DNA from: an uncultured Granulosicoccaceae bacterium
GTDB lineage: Bacteria; Pseudomonadota; Gammaproteobacteria; Granulosicoccales; Granulosicoccaceae
Length of the DNA: 64,000 nt
Direction of reading: 5' to 3'
NCBI GenBank assembly: GCA_937922675.1
Contig: CALAJN010000009.1
Location: 186,001 to 250,000, forward strand
The notes under the pieces were generated by a model. The model had not been told where the DNA came from. It did no database searches and saw only the letters and a program-made list of their open reading frames with translations. The translations under genes were made by a program, and so were the position numbers. Below are positions 1-8,481 of the stretch, in pieces. Numbering within the stretch: position 1 is the first letter of the stretch; every line of letters begins with the position of its first letter.

Positions 1-850
1 CAAACTGCAGGATGTCCTCAACTGACAGGCCTGTTATATCAGCAGCCCAAGCTGGGGTACGAGAGTTGACATGGTGCTCCAATCGGTCAGCGTCGTCGGT
101 ATATTGCGCGATGTAGTCGCGATCAACCAGATCTTCTGCAAACAGCACGTGCATTACTGCACAGGCAAGCGCACCATCAGTGCCTGGTCGCAGCATCAGG
201 TGTAGATCGGCCTTGTCTGCTGTGCGAGTTCGATAGGGGTCTACAACTACCAGTCTTGCATTATTTTCACGGCGAGCTTCAGCAATATAGTGCATCACAT
301 TAACCTGTGTGTTCACAGGATTTCCGCCCCAGATTACAACGAGTTCAGACTTGCGCATCAGTCGAACGTCGCTACCGCGTTTGACTCCCGCCCCCGCAAC
401 CCATCCTGCATTGGACAGGGCTGTGCAAAAAGTCGAGTGTTGACGCGAAGTACCGTAAGCGTGACGAAAACGATCCAGGCCGTCACGCTGCACCAGGCCC
501 ATGGTGCCTGCGTAGTGAAACGGCCAGATGGACTGTGGCCCATACGTTTGGGCGATACGATCGAAGCGCTCGGCAACCCCATCAATAGCATCACTCAAGG
601 GCACATGCTCGAACGCGTCCAGCGACGCCTGTGAATGCCCGGGCCGTCTGACCAAGGCCCTCAGCAAACGATCAGGATGATGAATGCGTTCGTTGTAGCG
701 GGAGACCTTGGCGCAGATGACGCCGCGTGTATAGGTGTGCTCCTTGGTTCCCCGTACCTTCCCTACTCTCCCATTATCATCAATCTCGACATCCAGCGCA
801 CAGACGCTTGGGCAATCGTGCGGACAGGTGGAGCGGACAATTCGTGTCAT
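1..850 (-). CDS. Molybdopterin oxidoreductase, N-terminal part (cut by window edge)
   Basis: The frame opens with ATG at 850 and stays open to base 1, giving 283 residues. The N-terminus carries C9-x3-C13-x3-C17 and C46 (in GVICAKV), the spacing of the [4Fe-4S] domain of formate dehydrogenase/nitrate reductase-type molybdoenzymes. Further on, the stretch WGGNPVNTQVN and a VVVDPYRTRTADKAD segment match the molybdopterin-guanine-dinucleotide-binding fold. No Tat signal precedes the cluster, so a cytoplasmic enzyme is likely. It starts 22 nt after the stop of the DhaK-DhaL kinase and is preceded by a weak AGGA site, so it is probably the last visible gene of the importer operon. The substrate cannot be read from this part. 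Family is secure; function within the pathway is inference. Confidence 0.88.
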   Translation of the reverse strand, partial: MTRIVRSTCPHDCPSVCALDVEIDDNGRVGKVRGTKEHTYTRGVICAKVSRYNERIHHPDRLLRALVRRPGHSQASLDAFEHVPLSDAIDGVAERFDRIAQTYGPQSIWPFHYAGTMGLVQRDGLDRFRHAYGTSRQHSTFCTALSNAGWVAGAGVKRGSDVRLMRKSELVVIWGGNPVNTQVNVMHYIAEARRENNARLVVVDPYRTRTADKADLHLMLRPGTDGALACAVMHVLFAEDLVDRDYIAQYTDDADRLEHHVNSRTPAWAADITGLSVEDILQF

Positions 851-872
851 GTCAGATCGTGCTAGTTCCTGG

Positions 873-2495
873 TCAGCTTCGAGCGGCAAGCGCTGCAAAG
901 AAGCGTGCCACACCTTCAGCCCCCGGGTCGACAACACCGGCAAGAGAGGCCTCTGGCACATAGGCAGATCGCCCTGATCGGGCCGTCGTCATGCGCGCTG
1001 TGGAATCGGCGCCCTCACGCGCAGCAACGGCTGCCGACGCCAAGCTGGCATCAGTAGCACTTAGAGCATCCAGGGCGGGCAACAAGGCGTCCACCATGGT
1101 GCGATGCCCGGGCTCGGCGCCGCCATAGACCATCATCTGGTCCAGCCCTTCGCGCAACGCTGTCACCGCCGACGCGCCCCGAGCCGACGCATCTGCAGAC
1201 GCTGAAAAAAGAATTGCCAACAGCACCCCTGAAGAGCCACCCATGGTGGTGGTCAATCGCTCACCGAGCGTGCGGTACAAATCAGTGATGTCAGCCAGGG
1301 GTAGTTCGTCAACACTTGCAGCCAGAGTGCGTGCAGCAGTCGCTACAGTGGACCCTGTGTCACCATCACCCACCTTGGCATCAAGGGCATTCAGATCGGC
1401 TTCCATGGAATCGAAGGCCATGCAGCCGTCCAAGATCAATGCCCGTCGCTCCGGATGCGTACTCGCTGCGACCTTCCTACCTTCGAGCCCGTCAGGTAGT
1501 GGCTGGGGCCGCACCTCAACAACCTCGGCCAAACCCGGCCATGCGTCAGATTGCACATCAATAGCCAGTGCATCAATCCAATCGGCACGAGCCGGCAACA
1601 AGGAGATACTGAAGCCATGCATATCGAGTGACGTCATGAGCGGTGCCGGCCCGATCATGTTGCGTATGGAACTGCCGTGCGAGCCTGTCAGTATCGCGTT
1701 GACGACAACCGACATCTCCAACGGGGTTGCAGCCCCCAGGTTATTGACCAGAGCAATCTGATCGCGACCGTCGGTATGCAAAGCGTCCATCATTGTGCCA
1801 ACAAGAAGCGCAGCACTGTCTACAGGCACAGACTGCACTCCAGGCTCACCGTGGATACCGAGACCAAGCTCTGCGTAACCCTCAGCGATACGATCATCCT
1901 TGGACTGCCCGGGGACCGTGCAGTTATCCAGCGCCACACCATAGGTGCGCACCGCACCAGCAACATCGCGCGCAATGGCTGCAACAGCCTCAAGCGAGGC
2001 TCCCGACTCTGCCGCAGCGCCAGCGATCTTGTGCACAAACAAGGTACCCGCCACACCACGCGGCTGAGGTAGATCCGGCAATGCAATATCGTCCCCCACC
2101 ACCACCATCTCGACGCGCTTGCCCAAGGCCTTCGCTCGCTCGGCGGCAAGGCCAAAATTCAAGCGGTCACCGGTGTAGTTCTTGACGATCAACAGACAAC
2201 CGGCGTCCCCTGTTACCGCAAGAATGCCTGCCAACACGGCATCGACACTGGGAGAGGCAAACACCTCGCCACAGATTGCCGCTGTGAGCATACCGCTACC
2301 GATAAAGCCTGCATGTGCAGGTTCATGACCCGAGCCTCCGCCGGAGACCAGGGCCACCTTGGTAGCGTCTGCATCGTCGCGATACACGACCTTGATGTGC
2401 GGGAAACCATCCAGGCGCTGCAACCTGGAGGTGCGGACCAGTCCGTCTATCGCATCGGTCACCAATGCAACGGGATCAGTGACTAATCGTGTCAT
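873..2495 (-). CDS. Fused DhaK-DhaL dihydroxyacetone-type kinase
   Basis: This 540-residue protein is the single-chain ATP-dependent form of dihydroxyacetone kinase. The DhaK half has SGGGSGHEP (about 51-59) and the GIHGEPG motif, whose His215 should bind the carbonyl substrate covalently as a hemiaminal. The DhaL half carries the Mg-ATP motif DGDTG at about 377-381 and a TMGGSSG loop. Length matches the fused bacterial/eukaryotic enzymes rather than the PTS-dependent split DhaK/DhaL/DhaM system. The ATG at 2495 has an AGGA site. It lies between the ABC ATPases and a molybdoenzyme on the same strand, so the imported compound, or a product of it, is probably phosphorylated as a keto-triose or keto-tetrose. 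Relatives also act on erythrulose, so dihydroxyacetone is not certain. Confidence 0.9.
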   Translation of the reverse strand: MTRLVTDPVALVTDAIDGLVRTSRLQRLDGFPHIKVVYRDDADATKVALVSGGGSGHEPAHAGFIGSGMLTAAICGEVFASPSVDAVLAGILAVTGDAGCLLIVKNYTGDRLNFGLAAERAKALGKRVEMVVVGDDIALPDLPQPRGVAGTLFVHKIAGAAAESGASLEAVAAIARDVAGAVRTYGVALDNCTVPGQSKDDRIAEGYAELGLGIHGEPGVQSVPVDSAALLVGTMMDALHTDGRDQIALVNNLGAATPLEMSVVVNAILTGSHGSSIRNMIGPAPLMTSLDMHGFSISLLPARADWIDALAIDVQSDAWPGLAEVVEVRPQPLPDGLEGRKVAASTHPERRALILDGCMAFDSMEADLNALDAKVGDGDTGSTVATAARTLAASVDELPLADITDLYRTLGERLTTTMGGSSGVLLAILFSASADASARGASAVTALREGLDQMMVYGGAEPGHRTMVDALLPALDALSATDASLASAAVAAREGADSTARMTTARSGRSAYVPEASLAGVVDPGAEGVARFFAALAARS

Positions 2496-2545
2496 GAGGT
2501 ATTCGTCCTGAGATCAGTTTAGGAAAAGCTGACGGGCACCACGCT

Positions 2546-3544
2546 TCAGCCGACCCGGGCCCCTGCGCTATCGAACCACAGGGGATTGGCAGGGGTAACG
2601 GAAAGAGTGTCGCCAGGTGACAATGCGCTATGGGCGTCAGTGAGAGTGACAAGAGCATGCCCGTCAAGATCCAGATGCAAGCGTGTCTGATCACCGAGGT
2701 GTTCAACGCGTGTTACGCGAGTTGAGCGCCCCTCGCCCTGTCGAATATGTTCCGGTCGCAATCCGATGGTGGTGGCACCTGACGGCGCTCCAGCGCCAAA
2801 AACATTCGCAGGCAGAGCGTTGATACGCGGTAGCCCCAAACGTGTCGCCACGTACAGGCTGGCCGGATTCTCGTAGACGTCACGTGGCGTGCCAAACTGC
2901 ACCAGGCGCCCCTTGTCCAGCACACCAACGCGCGTTGCCATAGTCATGGCCTCAATCTGATCGTGAGTAACGTACAACAAGGTTGCTCCAAGATCCGCCT
3001 GCACGCGTTTGAGCTCTACGCGCAACTCAGAGCGCAGTTTTGCGTCAAGCGAACTCAGAGGTTCGTCCATCAGGTAGATCGCAGGGTCGCGTACCAGCGC
3101 TCGGCCAATGGATACCCGTTGCATCTCACCGCCTGACAATGCCGTTGCCTTGTTGTCAAGCTTGTGAGAGATGTGCAGTACTTCGGCAACCTCGGCAACC
3201 TTGCGCTTGATCGCTGCCTTGTCCAACGACATCAAAGGTGACTTCAGCGGAAAGGCAAGATTGTCACGAACCGTCAGGTGCGGATACAGGGAATACTGCT
3301 GAAACACCATCGCGACATCACGCTGCGCGGGTGTAAGCCCTGCAACGGAGTGTCCACCGATAGTGATATCTCCGCCGTCGATCGTATCGAGCCCTGCAAT
3401 CGAACGCAGTGTCGTGGTCTTGCCAGCGCCCGTTGGACCCAGCATAACGACAAAGTCACCGTCTTCGATATCCAGCGACAGATCAGTGAGCGCCGCTGTT
3501 GTACCAAAACGCTTGCTGACGGATGCCAGCCTGACATCAGCCAT
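2546..3544 (-). CDS. ABC importer ATPase (second of two)
   Basis: MalK/UgpC-type ATP-binding subunit of 332 residues. It shows Walker A GPTGAGKTT (about 37-45), the signature LSGGEMQRVSIGRA, Walker B YLMDEPLSSLD, the switch histidine in YVTHDQIEAM, and a C-terminal TOBE-like regulatory region. ATG 3544 has a strong GGGAGGA site located inside the end of the previous gene; the two reading frames overlap by 8 nt. It differs clearly from the neighbouring ATPase gene, so the transporter probably runs on an ATPase heterodimer, as in the rhizobial glycerol importer GlpSTPQUV. That comparison rests on architecture only. Confidence 0.9.
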   Translation of the reverse strand: MADVRLASVSKRFGTTAALTDLSLDIEDGDFVVMLGPTGAGKTTTLRSIAGLDTIDGGDITIGGHSVAGLTPAQRDVAMVFQQYSLYPHLTVRDNLAFPLKSPLMSLDKAAIKRKVAEVAEVLHISHKLDNKATALSGGEMQRVSIGRALVRDPAIYLMDEPLSSLDAKLRSELRVELKRVQADLGATLLYVTHDQIEAMTMATRVGVLDKGRLVQFGTPRDVYENPASLYVATRLGLPRINALPANVFGAGAPSGATTIGLRPEHIRQGEGRSTRVTRVEHLGDQTRLHLDLDGHALVTLTDAHSALSPGDTLSVTPANPLWFDSAGARVG

Positions 3545-4658
3545 GCGCCCATCCTCCCGCACGATCGCGCGCCTGATCGTGCAAGGCCGAGGGGATCACC
3601 TTGCCGTCGGCCTCATCAAACAAACTGAGTGTGCGCACATCAAAACCGAGACGCAGATTCTCTCCGACGCCGACATCAATGCTCGCGGCCGTGCGCGCCT
3701 TGACCTCACCGTGTTCGCTTTCCAAGGTCACGATTTGAGTAGTGCCGAGATACTCGGTAGCCACCACCCGTGCTGCCAACCCCTCCGCTGATGCATCGTT
3801 CAACTGAACATGCTCAGGTCGTACGCCCAGCACGAGTTTGCCGGCAGCTGTCGCCGATGACTGTGGTACAGCGACCCGATGCGAACCCACAGACACCGCA
3901 TCATCACCTGCGGCCAACTGGCCCTCGAAGCGTATCAAGTTCATTGCAGGCGACCCAATGAACTCGGCAACAAAAGTGGTGGCCGGTCGATCGTAGATGT
4001 CTTGCGGTGTTCCAAACTGTTCAATCACACCGTGATTCATGACCACGATTTTGTCGCCCATCTGCATCGCCTCAAGCTGATCGTGCGTCACGTAGACCGT
4101 CGTTGCGTTCATGCGATCGTGGAGTGACCGCAACTCCTCAGCCATATGCTCGCGAAACTCCGCATCCAGAGCTCCCAGCGGCTCATCCATCATGAAAGCC
4201 TTGGGGTCGCGCACAATGGCCCGGCCAAGCGCCACCCGCTGACGGTCCCCGCCCGACAAACCGCCAACCGGCTTGTCGAGTATGTCCTCGATGCCAAGAA
4301 TCTTGCTGACTTCTGCTACCTTGGCCCGCATGTCGCGTCGGCGCATGCCCTGACTCTTCAACGGGTAGCTGATGTTGTTGCGCACATTCATATGTGGGTA
4401 GAGCGCGAACATCTGAAACACGAAGGCTATGTCGCGCTGACTCGCTGGCAGGCGACTGACGTCCTGACCATCGATCAGTATCTCACCAGATGTCGGAAGC
4501 TCAAGACCTGCAATCATGCGCAAGGTGGTGGTCTTGCCGCAACCAGACGGACCAAGCAGCATGAAAAACTCGCCGTCCTCGATGGTAAAGCTTGAAGACT
4601 GCACAGCCACGAAGTCGTCAAACTCTTTTCGTACATTCTTGATGATGATTTCAGACAT
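3537..4658 (-). CDS. ABC importer ATPase (first of two)
   Basis: Carbohydrate-type ABC ATPase of 373 residues. Walker A GPSGCGKTT lies at about 36-44. The signature reads LSGGDRQRV, with Asp where Gln is usual. Walker B is FMMDEPLGALD, the switch region is YVTHDQLEAM, and a TOBE-type tail ends in a segment with VRPEHVQL. I chose ATG 4658 over an upstream in-frame TTG because the protein begins MSEIIIKNV, the normal first strand of this fold. It begins 17 nt after the stop of the 63-aa membrane protein and overlaps the second ATPase by 8 nt, which suggests translational coupling and equal amounts of the two subunits. Confidence 0.9.
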   Translation of the reverse strand: MSEIIIKNVRKEFDDFVAVQSSSFTIEDGEFFMLLGPSGCGKTTTLRMIAGLELPTSGEILIDGQDVSRLPASQRDIAFVFQMFALYPHMNVRNNISYPLKSQGMRRRDMRAKVAEVSKILGIEDILDKPVGGLSGGDRQRVALGRAIVRDPKAFMMDEPLGALDAEFREHMAEELRSLHDRMNATTVYVTHDQLEAMQMGDKIVVMNHGVIEQFGTPQDIYDRPATTFVAEFIGSPAMNLIRFEGQLAAGDDAVSVGSHRVAVPQSSATAAGKLVLGVRPEHVQLNDASAEGLAARVVATEYLGTTQIVTLESEHGEVKARTAASIDVGVGENLRLGFDVRTLSLFDEADGKVIPSALHDQARDRAGGWAHG

Positions 4659-4675
4659 GACCAATCAAGCACTCA

Positions 4676-4867
4676 TCAATCGCTGGGAAAATGGCTGACA
4701 ATGATGAACATCAGCGTGCCAATCAAGGTAGTGATGAAGGAATAGGTATAAGCCCACATCACAAAGGGCTGCATCAACATGAAAACGCCAATCGCAATGA
4801 TGACCGTCGCCAGTGCCTCCCAAGCACCGCGACGAAAGCGGAACAAGCCGCTGAAAAAGTGTGTCAT
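4676..4867 (-). CDS. Small two-helix membrane protein of the importer operon
   Basis: A 63-residue protein with a short basic N-terminus (RFRRG) and two hydrophobic stretches, about 17-37 and 41-58. ATG 4867 follows a GAGG site, 10 nt after the inner-membrane permease stop. It sits exactly where a small membrane protein (GlpU) is found in the rhizobial glycerol importer operon, but it does not look like GlpU/DUF2160 to me. It may be a transporter assembly or modulatory subunit. No catalytic residues are visible. That it is a real gene is supported by tight spacing on both sides and by codon-like composition. Confidence 0.75.
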   Translation of the reverse strand: MTHFFSGLFRFRRGAWEALATVIIAIGVFMLMQPFVMWAYTYSFITTLIGTLMFIIVSHFPSD

Positions 4868-4877
4868 TCCGGCCGCC

Positions 4878-5831
4878 TCACTTGCGTACTGCTCCGAAGG
4901 TGATACCGCGCAACAAGTGCTTTCTGAGCAGGATCGTGAAGATCATCACCGGTAACAAGAAAATCGTAGCGCCCGCTGCCACTGCCGGCCAATCAAGGCC
5001 GCCTACACCTATGATTGTGGGTATAAAAGGAGGCGCTGTCTGTGCATTGCCGGATGTGAGTAGAACCGCAAACGCATACTCGTTCCACGCAAAAATCAGA
5101 CAGAAGATGGCTGTTGAGGCGATGCCCGTAGCGGCTTGCGGCAATACTACTTTGTAGAAGGCTTGAAAGCGGGTGTAGCCATCTATCAGTGCGGCCTCTT
5201 CATACTCGCGCGGTATCTCGTCAATAAAGCCCTTGAGCAACCACACAGCCAGCGAGATGTTCACTGCTGTGTACAAGAGAATCATACCCAGGTGCGTATC
5301 CGACAAGCCGAGCTGCCGATACATGAGAAAGATCGGTATGGCCACCGCAATCGGCGGCATCATTCGCGTTGACAAGATGAAAAACATCAAGTCATCCGTA
5401 AAGGGAATTCGGAAGCGCGAAAACGCATAGGCCGCCATGGTCCCCAACACTATGGAGAGAAAGGTCGAGCCAAAGCCGATGATCACCGAGTTCATGAAGC
5501 GCTCGCCAAACTTGGACGGGCCTGCGATGACCATGTCGCGCTGGCGAACGATTTCCTCAGCAAAGTTTGCCGGTGGCGGCAGTGCATCGAGCTGCGAAGG
5601 CGTTACCCGCGTACGTGTAGTGAACAAGTTGACATAGCCCTCTACCGAGGGCTCGAAAATCACTTTTGGTGGGTAGCTGATACTGTCCGGCGGCGTTTTG
5701 AATCCCGTCAGAAAAACCCACAAAAGCGGCATCATCGTGATCAAGGCATAGCCGATGACCAATATTCCTGCGATCCACTTCTGTCGCGAAGACGGCTCGG
5801 TCACCGACCAGGCAGATGACAGACCGCTCAT
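4878..5831 (-). CDS. ABC importer permease, MalG-like
   Basis: Inner-membrane permease of 317 residues with six predicted hydrophobic segments. The EAA loop reads EYEEAALIDGYTRFQAFYKV, the contact site for the ATPase in type I sugar importers. The start is ATG 5831, which overlaps the stop of the partner permease as ATGA and has a GAAGGAG site. An upstream in-frame extension to about 5933 lies wholly inside the partner gene and is rejected. The long loop before the second membrane segment (roughly residues 60-100) is periplasmic and charged. Confidence 0.9.
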   Translation of the reverse strand: MSGLSSAWSVTEPSSRQKWIAGILVIGYALITMMPLLWVFLTGFKTPPDSISYPPKVIFEPSVEGYVNLFTTRTRVTPSQLDALPPPANFAEEIVRQRDMVIAGPSKFGERFMNSVIIGFGSTFLSIVLGTMAAYAFSRFRIPFTDDLMFFILSTRMMPPIAVAIPIFLMYRQLGLSDTHLGMILLYTAVNISLAVWLLKGFIDEIPREYEEAALIDGYTRFQAFYKVVLPQAATGIASTAIFCLIFAWNEYAFAVLLTSGNAQTAPPFIPTIIGVGGLDWPAVAAGATIFLLPVMIFTILLRKHLLRGITFGAVRK

Positions 5832-6775
5832 CGCTCCTTCACCTTGTTGAGTGCCTTGACGTAAATGCTGGCTAATCCGAATACGGTGACAAAGAGTATG
5901 ATCGCAAAGGCAGATGAGTACCCGGTACGCCATTTCTCAAACGCTTCGCGCTTGAGATTGATAGAGGCGAGCTCGGTGATCGAGCCAGGCCCGCCTCCTG
6001 TAAGCTGAACCACCAGATCAAACATCTTGAAGTTTTCGATGCCGCGAAACAACACAGCGAGCATCAGGAACGGCAAAACCATCGGCAAGGTGATGGTGAA
6101 GAACTGCCTGAGCTTTGAGGCCCGATCAATCTCTGCGGCCTCATAGATGTAGTCGGGTATAGAGCGCAGACCTGCCAGGCAGATCAACATTACAAACGGC
6201 GTCCACATCCATGTATCAACGATGATGATCGACCACGGTGCAAGGTTTACCGAGCCCAACATCTCGAACGAGGACGGGTCCGCGCCGGTAAACCAGGTAA
6301 TCACATAGTTGAACAAGCCAATTTGTGGCTGATACAAGAACGTCCAGAAGTTACCGACAACCGCAGGTGACAGCATCATTGGCAGCACGATGATCGTTGT
6401 CCACAGATCATTGCCGCGAAACTTCTTGTTGATCAACCACGCAAGGGTAAAACCTATCAGCACCTGCAAAACAATGGTCCAGATCAGAAAATGCGCTGTG
6501 GCCTGCATGCTGAGCCAGATGTCTGAGTCACCCAGAATCCGCTCGTAGTTGCGCAATCCGACCCACTCCACTTCGCGATTAGGACGATTGGCGCGAAAAT
6601 TCGTGAATGACAGGCGGATCGTCCAGATCAACGGAAAGATGTTGATGGCGAGCAACAGAAAAATGGTTGGCCCGACAAAGATCCACGCAATGGCGCGATC
6701 AGACAGGCCCTTCACTCGCCGGGCTACCCCTGGCGGGGTCGCCTGGGCAGCGCGTGTCGCGACAGAGTCATTCAT
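5828..6775 (-). CDS. ABC importer permease, MalF-like
   Basis: Inner-membrane permease of 315 residues and the first of the permease pair. It has an N-terminal cytosolic stretch of about 35 residues, six hydrophobic segments, and the EAA-loop sequence YIYEAAEIDRASKLRQFFTI. I use ATG 6775; an in-frame TTG six bases upstream adds only two residues and neither has a good ribosome-binding site. It is separated from the binding-protein gene by 149 nt containing two hairpins, a layout like malE-malF that lets the binding protein be made in excess. Confidence 0.88.
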   Translation of the reverse strand: MNDSVATRAAQATPPGVARRVKGLSDRAIAWIFVGPTIFLLLAINIFPLIWTIRLSFTNFRANRPNREVEWVGLRNYERILGDSDIWLSMQATAHFLIWTIVLQVLIGFTLAWLINKKFRGNDLWTTIIVLPMMLSPAVVGNFWTFLYQPQIGLFNYVITWFTGADPSSFEMLGSVNLAPWSIIIVDTWMWTPFVMLICLAGLRSIPDYIYEAAEIDRASKLRQFFTITLPMVLPFLMLAVLFRGIENFKMFDLVVQLTGGGPGSITELASINLKREAFEKWRTGYSSAFAIILFVTVFGLASIYVKALNKVKER

Positions 6776-6852
6776 GGACAACTAAGGTTCTCTGACAAAC
6801 GGTACTTTGAGCACCGGTCGCTACAACAGACGGGCCTCCCTGCCTCAGTGTT

Positions 6853-6893
6853 GCAACAAAGTTGCTGCACGCCTGATCCTCATTGGATCAGGC
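6853..6893 (-). promoter_or_regulatory. Twin hairpins between binding-protein and permease genes
   Basis: Two perfect inverted repeats lie 32 nt past the binding-protein stop: GCCTGATCC/GGATCAGGC (9 bp, 5-nt loop, 6871-6893) and GCAAC/GTTGC (3-nt loop, 6853-6865). No T-run follows, so this is more likely an mRNA 3'-end stabiliser or partial terminator than a full terminator. Such elements uncouple binding-protein from permease levels in the E. coli mal operon. Confidence 0.6.
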
Positions 6894-6924
6894 TACTGCA
6901 GCGCAGTACCGCACGAAATGGAAC

Positions 6925-8247
6925 TTACAACTTGCCTTCGTCTTCAAAGACCTCGGTCCAGTCCTCGATCAGCTTGTCGAGAGCTTCCTGGGCTGTACCT
7001 TGTCCGGCCACGACGTAGTCGTGCATGCGCTTCTGCATAGCCAGAAGCAACTCTGCGTAGGCGGGCTCCTGCCAGAAATCCTGCACATCGTTCATCGCTT
7101 CAAGGAAGTCAGCGGCAAACGGCTGGCTATCGACAAAGCCCGGATCATTTAGCACGGCGTTGTGCGCTGAGTATCCACCGAGCTCCCACCACTTGGCCTG
7201 CACTTCGGGGTTGGCAAACCATTTGATGTACTCAAGCGCTGCATCCTGATTCTCCGAATAGGAAATCACCGAGATACCCTGACCACCGAGCGTGGAGCCA
7301 GCCTGGTTTTGCGGCGGGTTGACAAAGAAGTCGATCTTGTCGCCACCGGTATCGGCATCCTGATACAGACCGGGGAAGAACGCGAACCAGTTCATTGCCA
7401 TCGCTACCTGGCCAGACTTGAAGGCATCCAGAGACTCGCCCATATAGGCATTGGTGTACCCGGGCGGTGTGCAGCAATCGTAGAGTTCCTTGTAGAACTC
7501 GAGTGCCTCAACCGCCTCAGCGGAGTTGACAGCCCCTTCCATGTCATAGCTGCCAGGCTCATTCTCGTACTTGAATCCCCAGGGATAAAGAGCACCGGTA
7601 ATACCCATGGTGATGCCTTCCGAGCCACGCTCAGTGAAGATCGATGCACCGTAGACCGTGTTGCCATCAATCTCCTTACCCTGAAAGAACTTGGCAATTT
7701 CCATCAACTCCTTCTGGCTGGTGGGCTCGCCCAGTTCACGTCCGTACTCTTCCTGAAAGGCCGCTCGCAAATCCTCGCGAGCAAACCAATCCTTGCGATA
7801 GAACCATCCGTTGGCGTCACCCATGGCTGGCAGTGCGTAATAGTTGGGTTCACCTTTGGGCCAGGTGGCGTAGGCGTACACCGTAGCCGGTGCAAAATCA
7901 TCCATGCTGATACCTTCTGAATCGAAAAACTCGTTCAGTTGGACGTAATGACCGTTCTCGGCACCACCACCGATCCACTGGCTATCACCGATCAACAGAT
8001 CGCACAGTTGGCCGCCCGAGTTGAGTTCGTTGAGCATGCGGTCAGCGAAATTGGGCCACGGAATGAACTCAAAAGCCATGGTATGACCGCTCTCGGCCTC
8101 GAACTCCTTGCTGAGCTCTACCAGAGCGTTAGCCGGATCCCAGGCTGCCCAGCACAGCGTCAGGTCATCAGCCTGAGCCGATCCGAAGCTGCCAAGCAGC
8201 CCAAGGGCACCAAGCCCTGCCAGCCGTACAGTCGTTGTTCTTGTCAT
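6925..8247 (-). CDS. ABC importer periplasmic binding protein
   Basis: Secreted solute-binding protein of 440 residues, family 1 (maltose-type). It has a signal peptide with basic start MTRTTTVR, a hydrophobic core, and cleavage near AQA|DDL. ATG 8247 has an AGAGAGG site; an in-frame upstream extension of 74 residues lies in non-coding-looking DNA and is rejected. Typical family features are the early FADRMLNELNSGG helix and the NGWFYRKDWF segment. A pair of adjacent cysteines (YDCCTPP) is unusual. The neighbouring DhaKL kinase suggests a small polyol or ketose as ligand, but the sequence alone does not identify it. Confidence 0.9.
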   Translation of the reverse strand: MTRTTTVRLAGLGALGLLGSFGSAQADDLTLCWAAWDPANALVELSKEFEAESGHTMAFEFIPWPNFADRMLNELNSGGQLCDLLIGDSQWIGGGAENGHYVQLNEFFDSEGISMDDFAPATVYAYATWPKGEPNYYALPAMGDANGWFYRKDWFAREDLRAAFQEEYGRELGEPTSQKELMEIAKFFQGKEIDGNTVYGASIFTERGSEGITMGITGALYPWGFKYENEPGSYDMEGAVNSAEAVEALEFYKELYDCCTPPGYTNAYMGESLDAFKSGQVAMAMNWFAFFPGLYQDADTGGDKIDFFVNPPQNQAGSTLGGQGISVISYSENQDAALEYIKWFANPEVQAKWWELGGYSAHNAVLNDPGFVDSQPFAADFLEAMNDVQDFWQEPAYAELLLAMQKRMHDYVVAGQGTAQEALDKLIEDWTEVFEDEGKL

Positions 8248-8382
8248 CAATCCTCTCTCCGCGTTTTTTAGTCCACAGTCGCTGAAGGGCCACCAGATGT
8301 GACGAGCCACGCCCCGCCCCAGCCATGCGCCCCACGGGACAAGAATATTTCCTTCATGGCAACAATCGCACATTCTGCCGCT

Positions 8383-8415
8383 CCTGCCTAGAGCGATTTG
8401 CACGCTCAAGGCAGG
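8383..8415 (-). terminator. Hairpin ending the isomerase-oxidoreductase operon
   Basis: A 13-bp stem with one mismatch (8383-8395 against 8403-8415) and a 7-nt loop lies 66 nt past the oxidoreductase stop and 136 nt before the binding-protein start. There is no U-tract, so termination would need Rho or be partial. It is the only strong structure between the two operons. Confidence 0.5.
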
Positions 8416-8481
8416 ATCAGGACGCCCATGTCGGCTTGAGGCGCCAGCAAGGTGGTGCGCATACCCCATGATTCTTGCGCG

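Noticed and set aside
8248-8469. Extending the binding protein 74 residues upstream
   Set aside because: The extension destroys the signal peptide, overlaps the intergenic hairpin region and has no ribosome-binding site, while ATG 8247 has AGAGAGG.
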